Assembly: GCF_032477075.1 (NCBI RefSeq)
Contig: NZ_JAWDXO010000032.1
Location: 4,365 to 68,364, forward strand
Length of the DNA: 64,000 nt
Direction: 5' to 3'
From: Fusobacterium sp.
GTDB taxonomy: Bacteria; Fusobacteriota; Fusobacteriia; Fusobacteriales; Fusobacteriaceae
Shown: one piece after another, positions 8,730 through 17,070 of the stretch
Numbering within the stretch: the stretch's first letter is position 1
How the letters are laid out: every line of letters starts with the position of its first letter
Notes under the pieces: model-generated
Database searches by the model: none
Seen by the model: the letters and a program-made list of their open reading frames with translations, nothing else
Told to the model about the DNA's origin: nothing
Program-made: the position numbers and the translations under genes

Positions 8730-8924
8730 ATGTCTACAAGAATGTCTATAAAAGAAGCAGCAACTCTATTAGGTTTACCTGAACAGACACTAAGAGTCTT
8801 TCTTCAGTATGAAAAATTCAAAGAATTTGGTGAAGCTATAAAAAAAGAAGGCTCGAAACACTGGACCTACTATATCAATGAAAATAGACTCTATGATTAT
8901 CTGAAAATGAAAAAACCTGCTTAG
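8730..8924 (+). CDS. Excisionase-like small HTH protein
   Basis: A 64-aa protein after GGAGG. The N-terminal IKEAATLLGLPEQTLR segment is a typical winged-helix/HTH excisionase start, followed by a basic tail. It sits 42 bp after the ATPase gene and 132 bp before the integrase. It is very similar to 34278-34484. The likely job is directing the integrase toward excision and perhaps regulating int. Confidence 0.7.
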   Translation: MSTRMSIKEAATLLGLPEQTLRVFLQYEKFKEFGEAIKKEGSKHWTYYINENRLYDYLKMKKPA

Positions 8925-8967
8925 GCGGCAACCTAAACAGATTTTAATCAGATATTCTAGGCAAATT

Positions 8968-9022
8968 TACCAGAGAATATACTCTGACTGCATATTTAGA
9001 GTATACCATCTCTGGTATTTTT
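8968..9022 (+). terminator. Hairpin between xis and int (element 1)
   Basis: Perfect arms taccagaga / tctctggta and inner arms tatactct / agagtata enclose a 12-base loop and are followed by TTTTT. The matching position in element 2 (34505-34557) keeps the hairpin although bases differ. It probably limits read-through from xis into int. Confidence 0.65.
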
Positions 9023-9056
9023 AATAAAGAAATATTTTAAAAGAGGAGATGATACA

Positions 9057-10085
9057 ATGAGAAGAGCTAATGGAAATGGAGGAATTACAAAAGTTTCTGG
9101 CAATCGAAGAAAGCCATATAAAGTTACTATCACTAAAGGTTGGGATCCAAATACTGGAAAACAGATAAAAAAATTGCTTGGATATTTCGTTTCACAAAAA
9201 GAAGCAAATAAAGCTCTTGCTGATTATTTAGATACACCATATGACTTAGAACTATCAAATATTACTTTTAAATATATTTATGATAAATGGAGTCAAGTTA
9301 AATATCAAAAAGTTAGTAATTCAGCTATATTAGGTTATAAATCAGCATATGATAATGTAGAAAAGCTTCACTATATGAAAATAAAAGAGATAAAAACAAG
9401 ACATTTGCAAGAAGCAATAGATAATTGCCCTAAAGGCCTAGCTACTAAAAAGAAAATAAAATATCTATTTGGACAAATATTTGCATATGCTATGCAGAAT
9501 GACATTATATCCAAAGATTATAGTAAATTTATAGATATTGGAAAAAATACTTCTGAGAATAAAAGAAAGCCATTCAGCACTAAAGAAATAGAAATATTAT
9601 GGCAGCAATTAAATAATATCGAATTTATTGATACTATACTGATCATGATTTATAGTGGGTTTAGAATAGGAGAACTTCTTGAACTAGAAATTGTTAATAT
9701 AGATTTAGAAAATAAAACTATGACTGGGGGATTAAAAACAGAAGCTGGTAAAAATAGACTCATTCCTATACATCCTAAAATAATACCACTAATCAAAAAT
9801 CGATATGATCTCAATAATAAATATCTTATTGTAAATTTTAAAAACAAACAAATGAAATATGATAACTATTATCGAGAAAAATTCATTCCTATAATGGAAC
9901 AATTAAATATGATACATCGTCCTCATGACTGCCGTCATACCTTTGCCACATTACTTAGTAATGCTAATGCCAATGCTACTGCTATCAAGAAAATGATAGG
10001 CCATGAAAGTTACATTACAACTGAAAAAATCTATACTCATAAGGACATAGAAGAGTTAAGAAAAAATGTAGAATTAATAAATTAA
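9057..10085 (+). CDS. int: Tyrosine-recombinase integrase (element 1)
   Basis: A 342-aa protein with an N-terminal arm-binding region, a SAM-like core-binding domain (~70-155) and a catalytic domain. The expected residues are visible: R203 in SGFRIGELLELE, H290-x2-R293 in HRPHDCRHTF, H316 in IGHESY and the nucleophile Y326 in EKIYTH. It ends 150 bp before the att repeat. It is closely similar over its whole length to 34592-35620, so the two elements should use the same attB at rpsI. Confidence 0.92.
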   Translation: MRRANGNGGITKVSGNRRKPYKVTITKGWDPNTGKQIKKLLGYFVSQKEANKALADYLDTPYDLELSNITFKYIYDKWSQVKYQKVSNSAILGYKSAYDNVEKLHYMKIKEIKTRHLQEAIDNCPKGLATKKKIKYLFGQIFAYAMQNDIISKDYSKFIDIGKNTSENKRKPFSTKEIEILWQQLNNIEFIDTILIMIYSGFRIGELLELEIVNIDLENKTMTGGLKTEAGKNRLIPIHPKIIPLIKNRYDLNNKYLIVNFKNKQMKYDNYYREKFIPIMEQLNMIHRPHDCRHTFATLLSNANANATAIKKMIGHESYITTEKIYTHKDIEELRKNVELIN

Positions 10086-10175
10086 TGAATAATATCCTGT
10101 ATTTTTTACAGGGTATTTTCTTTTTTATGTTAAACTATCTTTATTTAAGGAATTAGAAGAAAAAAGCCTGGGTTC

Positions 10176-10198
10176 TGTATGGTACCTGTATGGTACCT
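10176..10198. repeat. Tandem 11-bp repeats beside att (candidate integrase arm sites)
   Basis: The unit tgtatggtacc occurs twice head to tail just left of the att repeat. Related GTTACCTAC-type sequences flank att on its other side (10342-10363) and twice beside the second att (35726-35758). Position and repetition suggest integrase or Xis arm-type binding sites. Confidence 0.4.
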
Positions 10199-10234
10199 AC
10201 TATCTACTTTTTTTATATATTTTCACATTTTTAT

Positions 10235-10307
10235 ACAAATAAAAAACCCCACAAACATTGTGTTTGTGGAGTCTGTAAAATCCAACCAATTATCTTTTTG
10301 AGAATTG
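10235..10307. repeat. att direct repeat, copy at element 1 / element 2 junction
   Basis: Seventy-three bases identical to 35793-35865. It includes a remnant of the last 18 bases of rpsI (stop codon on the minus strand) and the perfect hairpin ccacaaaca / tgtttgtgg flanked by an A6 run that forms the rpsI terminator. It now lies between int of element 1 and the methyltransferase gene of element 2. Confidence 0.95.
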
Positions 10308-10341
10308 GAAAGTTTTGATTTTATTAATATAGATGTTTATT

Positions 10342-10363
10342 TTGTTACCTATATGTTTCCTAC
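10342..10363. repeat. Candidate arm sites at the left end of element 2
   Basis: TTGTTACCTAT followed by TGTTTCCTAC, 35 bp inside the left end of element 2. They match the TTGTTACCTAC pair near the right att, as expected for integrase binding sites at both ends of one element. Confidence 0.35.
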
Positions 10364-10435
10364 ATATCTATTTTTCAATAAATCTTTCTAAATTTAGCTC
10401 TTATATAATTAATATTTTTATTGCTATTATTCTAA

Positions 10436-11626
10436 TTAAAGTTTCAATTGATTTTGATTCTCATTTTTCTTTTTTTGAATTTTTTCAAAATGTTTATCAA
10501 ACTCTATATCAGTTGTATTTTTATATTTTGAATATTTTATAATTAAATTTTTTTCTTCATAAAAATCAATCAAGGTTTTCATCGCTATATAACCTAACCC
10601 TATTGGTACTGCATTTCCTATTTGTTTATATATTTCAGTTATTTTACCCTCAAAAATCCAATTATCAGGAAACTCTTGAATTCTTGCATATTCTTTTATT
10701 GAAAGTGGTCTTAATTCAGTAGGATGACATAACATTGTGGCTGGCATCGTTGGTACAGTTACTAATGTAGGTGAAGGTTGAGAAAAACTTAATCTCCTAT
10801 AAAAGCCTGTTTTCCCCCCCCCTAAATAATATGCTCCTCCCATGGCTTCTTTTTTTAAATCTTCTGGTAAATTTGTCCAATTTTCTCCTTCTTTCAATAA
10901 AGATAAAAATTTTTTATTTCTATCTGATAATTCATTATATTCAGATAATTGAGGTTTTTTTAATCCTTTTAAAGCTTCTCTCAATGTTTTCCATGGCAAA
11001 GTATTCCTAATAATAGAATTTTCGCTATGTGTTGGTCTTGGAATACTTATTCTTTCATCTCCATAATATCCAAATAAAATCATTCTTTCTCTTTTTTGTG
11101 GAACTCCATAATTAGCAGCATTCAATAAAGCAAAACTTACTGTATAACCATAATTTTTAAGCTCTGTTTTCAGAAACTTCAAAACACTTCCTGGCAATTC
11201 TTTTATATTTTCATATTTTGAAAATTCCTCTGGAACACTATTTAACTTAGCAGTTAATAATCCTCTTACATTTTCCATTAAAAAGAATTTAGGTCTAATT
11301 TCCTCTATTATATTCAAAAATCTAACCATTGTATTTGCTCTAAAATCTCCTAATCCCAATTGCTTGCCTGCATAACTAAATGGTTGACATGGTGGCCCTC
11401 CAATAATTGCAAATACTTCCCCTTTTTCCAATCCTGCTACTTCTAATATTTTTTCACTACTTACTTCATTTATATCAGATTCTATAACTGGAATTTTAGT
11501 GTTTCTTCTTATTGTTGCTGCTGCAAATTTATCTTTTTCTATACAAACTTTTATTGTTGCCCCAGCTTTTTCTGCTCCTATATCCAATCCCATAGCCCCT
11601 GAAAATAATGATATTACATTGTACAT
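10436..11626 (-). CDS. Type II DNA cytosine-5 methyltransferase with poly-G tract
   Basis: A 396-aa protein. The m5C motifs are in order: FSGAMGLDIG (I, ~8-17), GGPPCQPFSYAG (IV, catalytic C80), ENV (VI, ~118-120), QKRER (VIII) and GNAVP near the C-terminus (X). It methylates cytosine to protect DNA against the nuclease encoded just upstream. Residues 269-271 (Gly-Gly-Gly) are encoded by nine consecutive G (C9 at 10814-10822 on the plus strand), unlike the usual GGA/GGT codons of the window; slippage here would shift the frame. Start has GGAGG upstream. Target sequence cannot be read from the protein. Confidence 0.9.
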   Translation of the reverse strand: MYNVISLFSGAMGLDIGAEKAGATIKVCIEKDKFAAATIRRNTKIPVIESDINEVSSEKILEVAGLEKGEVFAIIGGPPCQPFSYAGKQLGLGDFRANTMVRFLNIIEEIRPKFFLMENVRGLLTAKLNSVPEEFSKYENIKELPGSVLKFLKTELKNYGYTVSFALLNAANYGVPQKRERMILFGYYGDERISIPRPTHSENSIIRNTLPWKTLREALKGLKKPQLSEYNELSDRNKKFLSLLKEGENWTNLPEDLKKEAMGGAYYLGGGKTGFYRRLSFSQPSPTLVTVPTMPATMLCHPTELRPLSIKEYARIQEFPDNWIFEGKITEIYKQIGNAVPIGLGYIAMKTLIDFYEEKNLIIKYSKYKNTTDIEFDKHFEKIQKKKNENQNQLKL

Positions 11627-11729
11627 TCTAGCCTCCTATACCTTATATATTATTATTTTATAATATATAATTATCTTTTAAATTTTATCATCCTTTATAA
11701 AAAATTGGTAGCTATTATTTTAAATATAA

Positions 11730-11764
11730 AAAAATGATTTCTAAATAAATTTGAAATCATTTTT
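11730..11764 (-). terminator. Intrinsic terminator after the restriction endonuclease gene
   Basis: Arms aaaatgatttc / gaaatcatttt lie 8 bases past the stop of the endonuclease gene, with a T-run on the minus strand. This separates nuclease and methyltransferase transcripts, so the methyltransferase probably has its own promoter at 11640-11720. Confidence 0.7.
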
Positions 11765-11771
11765 ATCTTTT

Positions 11772-12557
11772 CTATTCTTCAATTATTTCATCTTCATCAC
11801 TTTGTAAATTATCCCAATAATTTCCTGGAATTAATAACATAGGGTTATTTCTTATACACATTTTTATAAAAGTTTCATATTTTTCCTCTGTTAATTCAAT
11901 ATTTGGCTGATTATTACTTAATTTTCTTTCGTTTATTTTGTTATTCAACTCTCTCCAATTAAAAGTATTTTCTCCATTCAGCGGTTTCCCTATTCTATTC
12001 CATTTTTCAATAGTTCTTCCATTTCTAACTGTAATACTTGAACTATTTTCTGTATTATATTTATTTTTTATTTGTAATAATGTATTGCTATTTAAATGAT
12101 AGAAATCTACACTTCTAATTATACTTCCCCTACACCATATCCAACCATATTCTTCTATATTCCTAGCTATAAATTCTTCTAATAATTCTCCTTGAATATT
12201 TTCAATATTCATACAAAGATTATGCGCTTCTTGTATTCCTAGAAGACAATCTTCACTCAAATTTATATATTTTTGTTTTAACATAATATTTATAACTGGG
12301 TCTGGAAGAGTTTGTACTCCACTAGCTATTTTAGATGAAGGATATGTTTTTTCCATTGCTTTTTTCAATTTTTCAATCCATTTATTTACATAACTTGAAG
12401 CATCAACAATTTCATTACTTCTTATATTAGGAAAAAGATCTATATCATTCATACAGGAATTATATAAATAACAATAATTTGCTTTTGATCGCAGTATTTC
12501 TTCGCTTTGTTGACTTAAGATTATATCACTCATATGAAAATCTTTTAATGATGGCAT
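11772..12557 (-). CDS. Probable type II restriction endonuclease (SinI-like candidate)
   Basis: A 261-aa cytoplasmic protein directly upstream of and co-oriented with the m5C methyltransferase. A PD-(D/E)XK-like core can be seen: D in RSVDFYHLN (~residue 168) and LLQIKNKY ~10 residues later, giving D...QxK. The following ENSSSITVRNG and KWNR segments recall the SinI/AvaII (GGWCC) nuclease family as I remember it, but I cannot confirm specificity. ATG at 12557 has GGAGG seven bases upstream. If not SinI-like, it is still most likely the cognate nuclease by context. Confidence 0.6.
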   Translation of the reverse strand: MPSLKDFHMSDIILSQQSEEILRSKANYCYLYNSCMNDIDLFPNIRSNEIVDASSYVNKWIEKLKKAMEKTYPSSKIASGVQTLPDPVINIMLKQKYINLSEDCLLGIQEAHNLCMNIENIQGELLEEFIARNIEEYGWIWCRGSIIRSVDFYHLNSNTLLQIKNKYNTENSSSITVRNGRTIEKWNRIGKPLNGENTFNWRELNNKINERKLSNNQPNIELTEEKYETFIKMCIRNNPMLLIPGNYWDNLQSDEDEIIEE

Positions 12558-12595
12558 TTTACCTCCTACATAAATAATATTTATTTTGGGTATAA

Positions 12596-14059
12596 TTAAT
12601 TTGAAGTTACTATAGCTTCTATTTTTTTACGCATATCTCTATAATCACTATCTTCTCTATTTTCCAATACATATACTCTTATAAATTCACTTTTATAATT
12701 TACTAATTTACCTATGACAGATAATTTATCTTCTGCTAAATAAGATATTTTTTTTGTATCAATCTCACATAGTTTTATAGCTTCTCTCATATCTTCTTCA
12801 TAATTTTCTTTTTTTTGTGTTAAAGTATAATGATTCTGAATTTTTTCAATTGTTATAGGAACAATTTGATATCCCCATTTATCTGTTTTTAAAATTTCCG
12901 TAATTTTTTCAGGATTTTTCATTAAAATCCATTTTAAAATTGCACATTTTGAAGATGATTCTTCTTCATATAAATCTTTCACTTCAAAAACTACCTTAGG
13001 CCGAATTCTCTTACAATACATTTCATATAATTCTTTGTATTCTTCATCTGGTATCTTATTATCCAGTATTTCTTTATAATAATTTTGAAAAGCAACTTCT
13101 AAAAAAGAATCATTGAAATTTAAAAAATTATCCTCATTAACATTTTCTTGAATTTCTTCTAAAGAATTAAAAAGAAACTTTTTCTTTTGAATAAGTTTGA
13201 TATACATACTTTTTATCATACCTTCAAATGCTATATTAGTTTTATGAAAAATAACTTGTGAATAATGAAAATATCTAGACATTAAAAAATGTTCTATAAC
13301 ATGTTGGCCTTTTTTATTACAAACTAAAATTTTATTTTTTCCACTTTCTTCACAACTATCAGTAATTAGTAATAATCTTATCAAATATTGTAGATCAACC
13401 ATCCCATATTTTACACCTGTTTGATATGAATCTCTTAATAAATAATCCAATCTATCTGCATCTAAACTTGAATGTAGTAATTGAGTATATACCATATTTC
13501 TTGAGCCTCTTTCTCCTGTAAATATCTCTCCAATTTCTAAAGGATCCAGTTCATTTTCTTTCAGTATATCAGATATTTCTCTGTGATTTATAACTATATA
13601 TTTTCCTAGATGCTCATGGTGAGCACTTTTAGAATGTGAAGAACACAACTCATATAATTTTTCTGAATTTTCATTTAATGGCATCTGTAAAAAATTTCTT
13701 CCATTATCAATATCCTTACAATAACTATATACACTTTCACCCAAATGAGAAAATGGGTAATGACCTATATCATGTAATAATGCTGCTACTCGCATTTTAA
13801 CTGCATCTTCTTCATCTATATCTCCTCTTTTTAATAAATGTTCTGTCATTAATCCCATAATATGTAAAACTCCTAATGAATGAACATATCTAGAATGTTC
13901 TGCTCCTGGAAAAACATAATTTATTCTTGCCAATTGTCTTAAGCCACGCAACCGTTGAAAAATTGATGTATCAATAATTTTCATCTCTAATTCAGTAATT
14001 CCAATCGCACCATATATAGGATCATTAATATACTTTATTGGCCTTAATTTATCTGTCAC
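12596..14059 (-). CDS. HD-domain dNTPase-like phosphohydrolase (SAMHD1/dGTPase type)
   Basis: A 487-aa protein. Metal ligands of the HD fold are visible: H60 after EHSRYVH, H96-D97 in LLHDIGHYPFSH and D200 in SSLDADRLDYLLRD. The N-terminal sequence (DPIYGAIGI, IFQRLRGLRQLARINYVFPG) is characteristic of the SAMHD1/dGTPase branch, which hydrolyses dNTPs or related nucleotides. dNTP depletion by such enzymes is an established antiphage strategy. It overlaps the end of the small upstream gene by 11 bp, so the two are coupled and probably form one system. Confidence 0.75.
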   Translation of the reverse strand: MTDKLRPIKYINDPIYGAIGITELEMKIIDTSIFQRLRGLRQLARINYVFPGAEHSRYVHSLGVLHIMGLMTEHLLKRGDIDEEDAVKMRVAALLHDIGHYPFSHLGESVYSYCKDIDNGRNFLQMPLNENSEKLYELCSSHSKSAHHEHLGKYIVINHREISDILKENELDPLEIGEIFTGERGSRNMVYTQLLHSSLDADRLDYLLRDSYQTGVKYGMVDLQYLIRLLLITDSCEESGKNKILVCNKKGQHVIEHFLMSRYFHYSQVIFHKTNIAFEGMIKSMYIKLIQKKKFLFNSLEEIQENVNEDNFLNFNDSFLEVAFQNYYKEILDNKIPDEEYKELYEMYCKRIRPKVVFEVKDLYEEESSSKCAILKWILMKNPEKITEILKTDKWGYQIVPITIEKIQNHYTLTQKKENYEEDMREAIKLCEIDTKKISYLAEDKLSVIGKLVNYKSEFIRVYVLENREDSDYRDMRKKIEAIVTSN

Positions 14060-14564
14060 CTATTGCCTCACTTTTTATAAATTTTTGTTCAGTTAAAATA
14101 TTAAATGCAAATTCACACTGATTAATATCATATTTTGATTTATATGCTATTAATTTTTCAAATAAAGAATTTTTATTTGAAATATCTATTTTCCAACTTT
14201 CTTTATTAGTATAAATATACAATAATGAAGCCAGCAATTCATACCATTCTGCCGTTTTCATATTTTCATTTTTTTTCTTTTCAAAAAATTTAACTTTTTT
14301 AATATTTTTCTCAACATTATCATTCAATTTATATGTTTTTGCATAATTATTTGCTTTTAAAATATCAAGAGTTGTTTCTAAATCTATTGCTAAAGAAGGA
14401 GAATAAGGTCCCCTTGTATACCAATTATATTTATAACCTAAATCTATCCCTAAAGATTCTAACAAATATATTTTTTTTTGAGAAATTAATCTATCTTCAA
14501 AACTTTCATTACTTAATCTCATTTTTTGAAAAATTATTCCTTTTGCAATTATATATTCATTCAT
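14049..14564 (-). CDS. SocA/DUF4065-like partner of the HD-domain protein
   Basis: A 171-aa protein; the start is set at the ATG 14564 preceded by GGAGGAG rather than 17 codons upstream. The segment KKIYLLESLG...YNWYTRGPYS resembles the Panacea/SocA (DUF4065-type) fold found in antitoxins and proteolytic adaptors. Its end overlaps the start of the HD-domain gene. It may restrain or sense for the HD enzyme; that pairing is inference. Family call is tentative. Confidence 0.45.
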   Translation of the reverse strand: MNEYIIAKGIIFQKMRLSNESFEDRLISQKKIYLLESLGIDLGYKYNWYTRGPYSPSLAIDLETTLDILKANNYAKTYKLNDNVEKNIKKVKFFEKKKNENMKTAEWYELLASLLYIYTNKESWKIDISNKNSLFEKLIAYKSKYDINQCEFAFNILTEQKFIKSEAIGDR

Positions 14565-14729
14565 TTTATCTCCTCCTTTTTTATTTTTAATATATTTTTT
14601 ATTTATATCAAACATTATATCATATTTCTCAAAAAAAATGTATTATTCTCTTTGTGCTCAAGATATCTAATTATATGTTTTTTGTATTTAAATTATCAGC
14701 TCTTTTCATAGATTTTCTCCAAACCCATA

Positions 14730-15725
14730 TCATAAGTATTTCAAGCTTAACCTCATAAGTTGAGTTCCATTTATTAAAATGATCCCTTTCAACTTGGCTT
14801 CTTCTTCAACTTCTTTACTGAATCCACCAGTACAAACCAATACTTTATAAATTCTATTTTCAATATTATTCAAGTTTTTTACTATCTTTTCCAATTGTTC
14901 TATTCCTTCTAATTCATTACATTCTCCATCTTTTTTCTTTACTTGTACATAAATTTTATTAAAAGCAATTTCATTATCTATTTCTCCTAATATTGGCAAA
15001 TTTCTTATAAAAATTCTATCTACATCTCCACCTTTTCCATCATAACTATTTCTCTTATCAACTACATAACCTTGATTTATAAAAATTTTTTCAACTAAAG
15101 TTTCCACTTCATTATTTCTAATTGTAAATATTTCTTGATTTAAATTTTTTATATTTTCTTCAAATCTTTTCTTTATAATTTCTTCAAGTTCTCTAATTTC
15201 ATAGTTGCTTTCTAAACTTAATAATTCTTTTATAGCCTTTTTAATATTTTCATCTTTTACACTATTAATGGCAGTTTGATAACCTCTTAATTTATTATGA
15301 ATTTCTTTACTATACTCATTGCTTAAATAATTAAAAGTTTTTAACTTTTTAATATTTATTCTAATGATATGTCCATAATCTTCTATTCCCTTTTCTACTT
15401 TAAAAGTATACTTTTCTGCTACTTCTACTACTGATAAAGTATCCCAATAAGGATATTTAGGAATTACAATTATATCTCCTTTTTCCATTTCCAACATTTT
15501 TAATAAATTAGTATGTTTTTTTCTAATATAATCTAATTTATTATAATCATTTTTCCATACTTGTAAATAACTACAGATCCACTCTTCTTTCTCTCTCTGT
15601 TCTTCAAATGTATCTAAAAGAGATAATCCTAAAGCTCCCCAACCTTGCCTTAATCTTCCCTGTTCTATTTCTTTTTTTAAATAATCAAGATTATTATAAT
15701 CTATTCTAAAAATATAGTATCTCAT
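14730..15725 (-). CDS. Mrr-type restriction endonuclease with N-terminal reader-like domain
   Basis: A 331-aa protein. The C-terminal third is an Mrr-like nuclease: VETLVEKIFINQGYVV, then GGDVDRIF and YVQVKKKDGE, giving the D...QxK active site. The N-terminal ~120 residues (LRQGWGALGLSL, EKGDIIVIPKYPYWD) look like the PUA/EVE-like readers of modified bases that front many type IV nucleases. It would then cleave DNA with unusual modifications. Two small genes follow upstream on the same strand. AAGGAGG precedes the ATG. Confidence 0.65.
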   Translation of the reverse strand: MRYYIFRIDYNNLDYLKKEIEQGRLRQGWGALGLSLLDTFEEQREKEEWICSYLQVWKNDYNKLDYIRKKHTNLLKMLEMEKGDIIVIPKYPYWDTLSVVEVAEKYTFKVEKGIEDYGHIIRINIKKLKTFNYLSNEYSKEIHNKLRGYQTAINSVKDENIKKAIKELLSLESNYEIRELEEIIKKRFEENIKNLNQEIFTIRNNEVETLVEKIFINQGYVVDKRNSYDGKGGDVDRIFIRNLPILGEIDNEIAFNKIYVQVKKKDGECNELEGIEQLEKIVKNLNNIENRIYKVLVCTGGFSKEVEEEAKLKGIILINGTQLMRLSLKYL

Positions 15726-15743
15726 TTTTTCTTTCCTCCTTTT

Positions 15744-16205
15744 TTATTTATAAAATTGTAAAAATTCTTTAAGTATATCATCTATTTTTATTATAAGGTC
15801 AGAATAATTTAAATTTATTCTACTAATTTTCTTTGTAGATTTTTTATTAAATTCACTTTTTTTATTTTCTGATAATTTTGAAATATTTTCATAACTGCTC
15901 CCTAGCTCCAAATAGATTTCTTTTTTTCTATAGTTATATACAAAACAAATATAGAATCCATCATTTATTTTATTCTTTCCATATAAAAATGCAATTCCTA
16001 CATCACATATTTTAAGTCTTCCTTGTCCTACAAAACCCTTCAATAAAAAATTTTTATATCTATATTCATTTTTAGCATTTGCATAAATTTTGTACTTTAA
16101 ATTTGTAGCCCCCTTAATTGTCTTTTCATTATTTTCAAATTTTTTATCAACAAATTCAATTAACTCACTTACAATCTCAATTACTTCTGTGCTTTTTAGT
16201 TCCAA
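15744..16205 (-). CDS. Small protein resembling the McrB N-terminal DNA-binding domain
   Basis: A 153-aa protein starting at a TTG (16205) behind AGAGGA. The pattern GQGRLKICDVGIAFL...GFYICFVYN...IYLELGSSY matches my memory of the DUF3578/MrcB-type domain that reads modified bases in McrB. No AAA+ motor follows it. It lies 18 bp upstream of the Mrr-like nuclease, so it may be a separate recognition subunit for it. Confidence 0.45.
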   Translation of the reverse strand: MELKSTEVIEIVSELIEFVDKKFENNEKTIKGATNLKYKIYANAKNEYRYKNFLLKGFVGQGRLKICDVGIAFLYGKNKINDGFYICFVYNYRKKEIYLELGSSYENISKLSENKKSEFNKKSTKKISRINLNYSDLIIKIDDILKEFLQFYK

Positions 16206-16268
16206 ATTTATTCCTCTTCACATAGTAAGATTTTATAATTACTCAGTTTCTTTTTTATATTAGTTTAT

Positions 16269-16847
16269 CTATATTTTCAAAATATAATAACTATATCCAT
16301 TACTTAAATTTTTCCAGTCTACTACATATTTTTTTTCTATATTTATAAAAAATTTATTTTCTCCTGTTGGTTTTTCTATATTTTCCTTTATGATTTCATT
16401 TTTTCTAAAATATTTATATATTCCATCAACTTTATTCCCAATAATGTATCTTTTATCATCTGTTAATACTATGCTCAATCCATTTGTAAAGCCACTCCTT
16501 GTTAACTCTTCCAAAAATTTTAAGTCTCTTAAAAATGCAAACATATGTTCTGGATGCTGTCCTTGAGATTTTAATGGATGCTTCAACTCTATTGCATATT
16601 TTTCTTTCTTATCTTTACTATATACCACTATATCAATTTCTTTTTTAATAAATTCTTTTTTATTTAAAACTTTAAAAAAATAACTGATATTTCTTTCAAA
16701 CTCTATATTATATTCTTTGCCTAAATTTTCTCTTAAAAAAATGCCTAATTCATGCTGAAAACTAAATTCATTATATATCCTAGTAAACTGTTTTTCCTCT
16801 TCCAGTTTTAAAAAACTTTCTATCAACTTTATTAATTCTAAAATCAT
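16269..16847 (-). CDS. PD-(D/E)XK-like small protein
   Basis: The start is set at ATG 16847 (AGAGGA, six-base spacing) rather than GTG 16853. The product is about 193 aa. A nuclease-like core is visible: KKEIDIVVYS, then YAIELKHPLKSQGQHPEH, giving D...ExK with a following QGQHPEH loop. Upstream residues are helical. It is the first gene of a run with the McrB-N-like and Mrr-like genes. It may be a nuclease subunit or a nuclease-fold scaffold. Confidence 0.5.
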   Translation of the reverse strand: MILELIKLIESFLKLEEEKQFTRIYNEFSFQHELGIFLRENLGKEYNIEFERNISYFFKVLNKKEFIKKEIDIVVYSKDKKEKYAIELKHPLKSQGQHPEHMFAFLRDLKFLEELTRSGFTNGLSIVLTDDKRYIIGNKVDGIYKYFRKNEIIKENIEKPTGENKFFINIEKKYVVDWKNLSNGYSYYILKI

Positions 16848-16997
16848 ATTCACTCCTCTATTTATTTATATTTACTATATTTTATCATTTTTTGTAATCT
16901 AATTATAGTGCTGTTATAATTAAATATATCTATTTATCAGTTATAAAATTACAAAAATATTCATTATAAATAATATGAATTTGACTTTTTTATCAAA

Positions 16998-17029
16998 TTT
17001 GATACTATATACATGTATATAGTATCAAA
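16998..17029. repeat. 32-bp perfect palindrome downstream of rep
   Basis: Sixteen-base arms (tttgatactatataca and its complement) meet without a spacer between the rep stop and the next gene. The surrounding ~200 bp (16860-17070) is extremely AT-rich and has no gene. It could be a regulator site, a single-strand origin, or a terminator without a clean T-run. Confidence 0.7.
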
Positions 17030-17070
17030 AATACAATTATATATATATATTTTTAAAATAAAATTACATT

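Larger units (their letters stand above)
1..10307. mobile_element. Integrative element 1 (partial, left end outside window)
   Basis: The right-hand part of an integrative element ending at the att copy 10235-10307. Its visible core is a minus-strand recombination block (RHH regulator, ~85-aa protein, Rad52-like, ~96-aa protein, ArdC-like, Gp157, micro-ORF) and a plus-strand block (Zn-ribbon protein, BrxL-like ATPase, excisionase-like protein, integrase). The same frame recurs in element 2, which is how I separate core from cargo. Cargo here is a 520-aa unknown protein and an M48 peptidase running off the left edge. Left att is not in the window. Confidence 0.85.

Noticed and set aside
10235..10307. 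CRISPR-like repeat because of the perfect hairpin repeated in the window
   Set aside because: Only two copies 25.6 kb apart, both explained by att duplication around rpsI; no spacer array or cas gene.
15744..16205. A complete McrBC system
   Set aside because: Only a McrB-N-like domain is visible; no AAA+ GTPase motor and no McrC-like gene.
16998..17029. Palindrome as a standard intrinsic terminator
   Set aside because: No loop spacer, weak AT stem and no clear T-run directly after it; kept as a repeat of unknown role.
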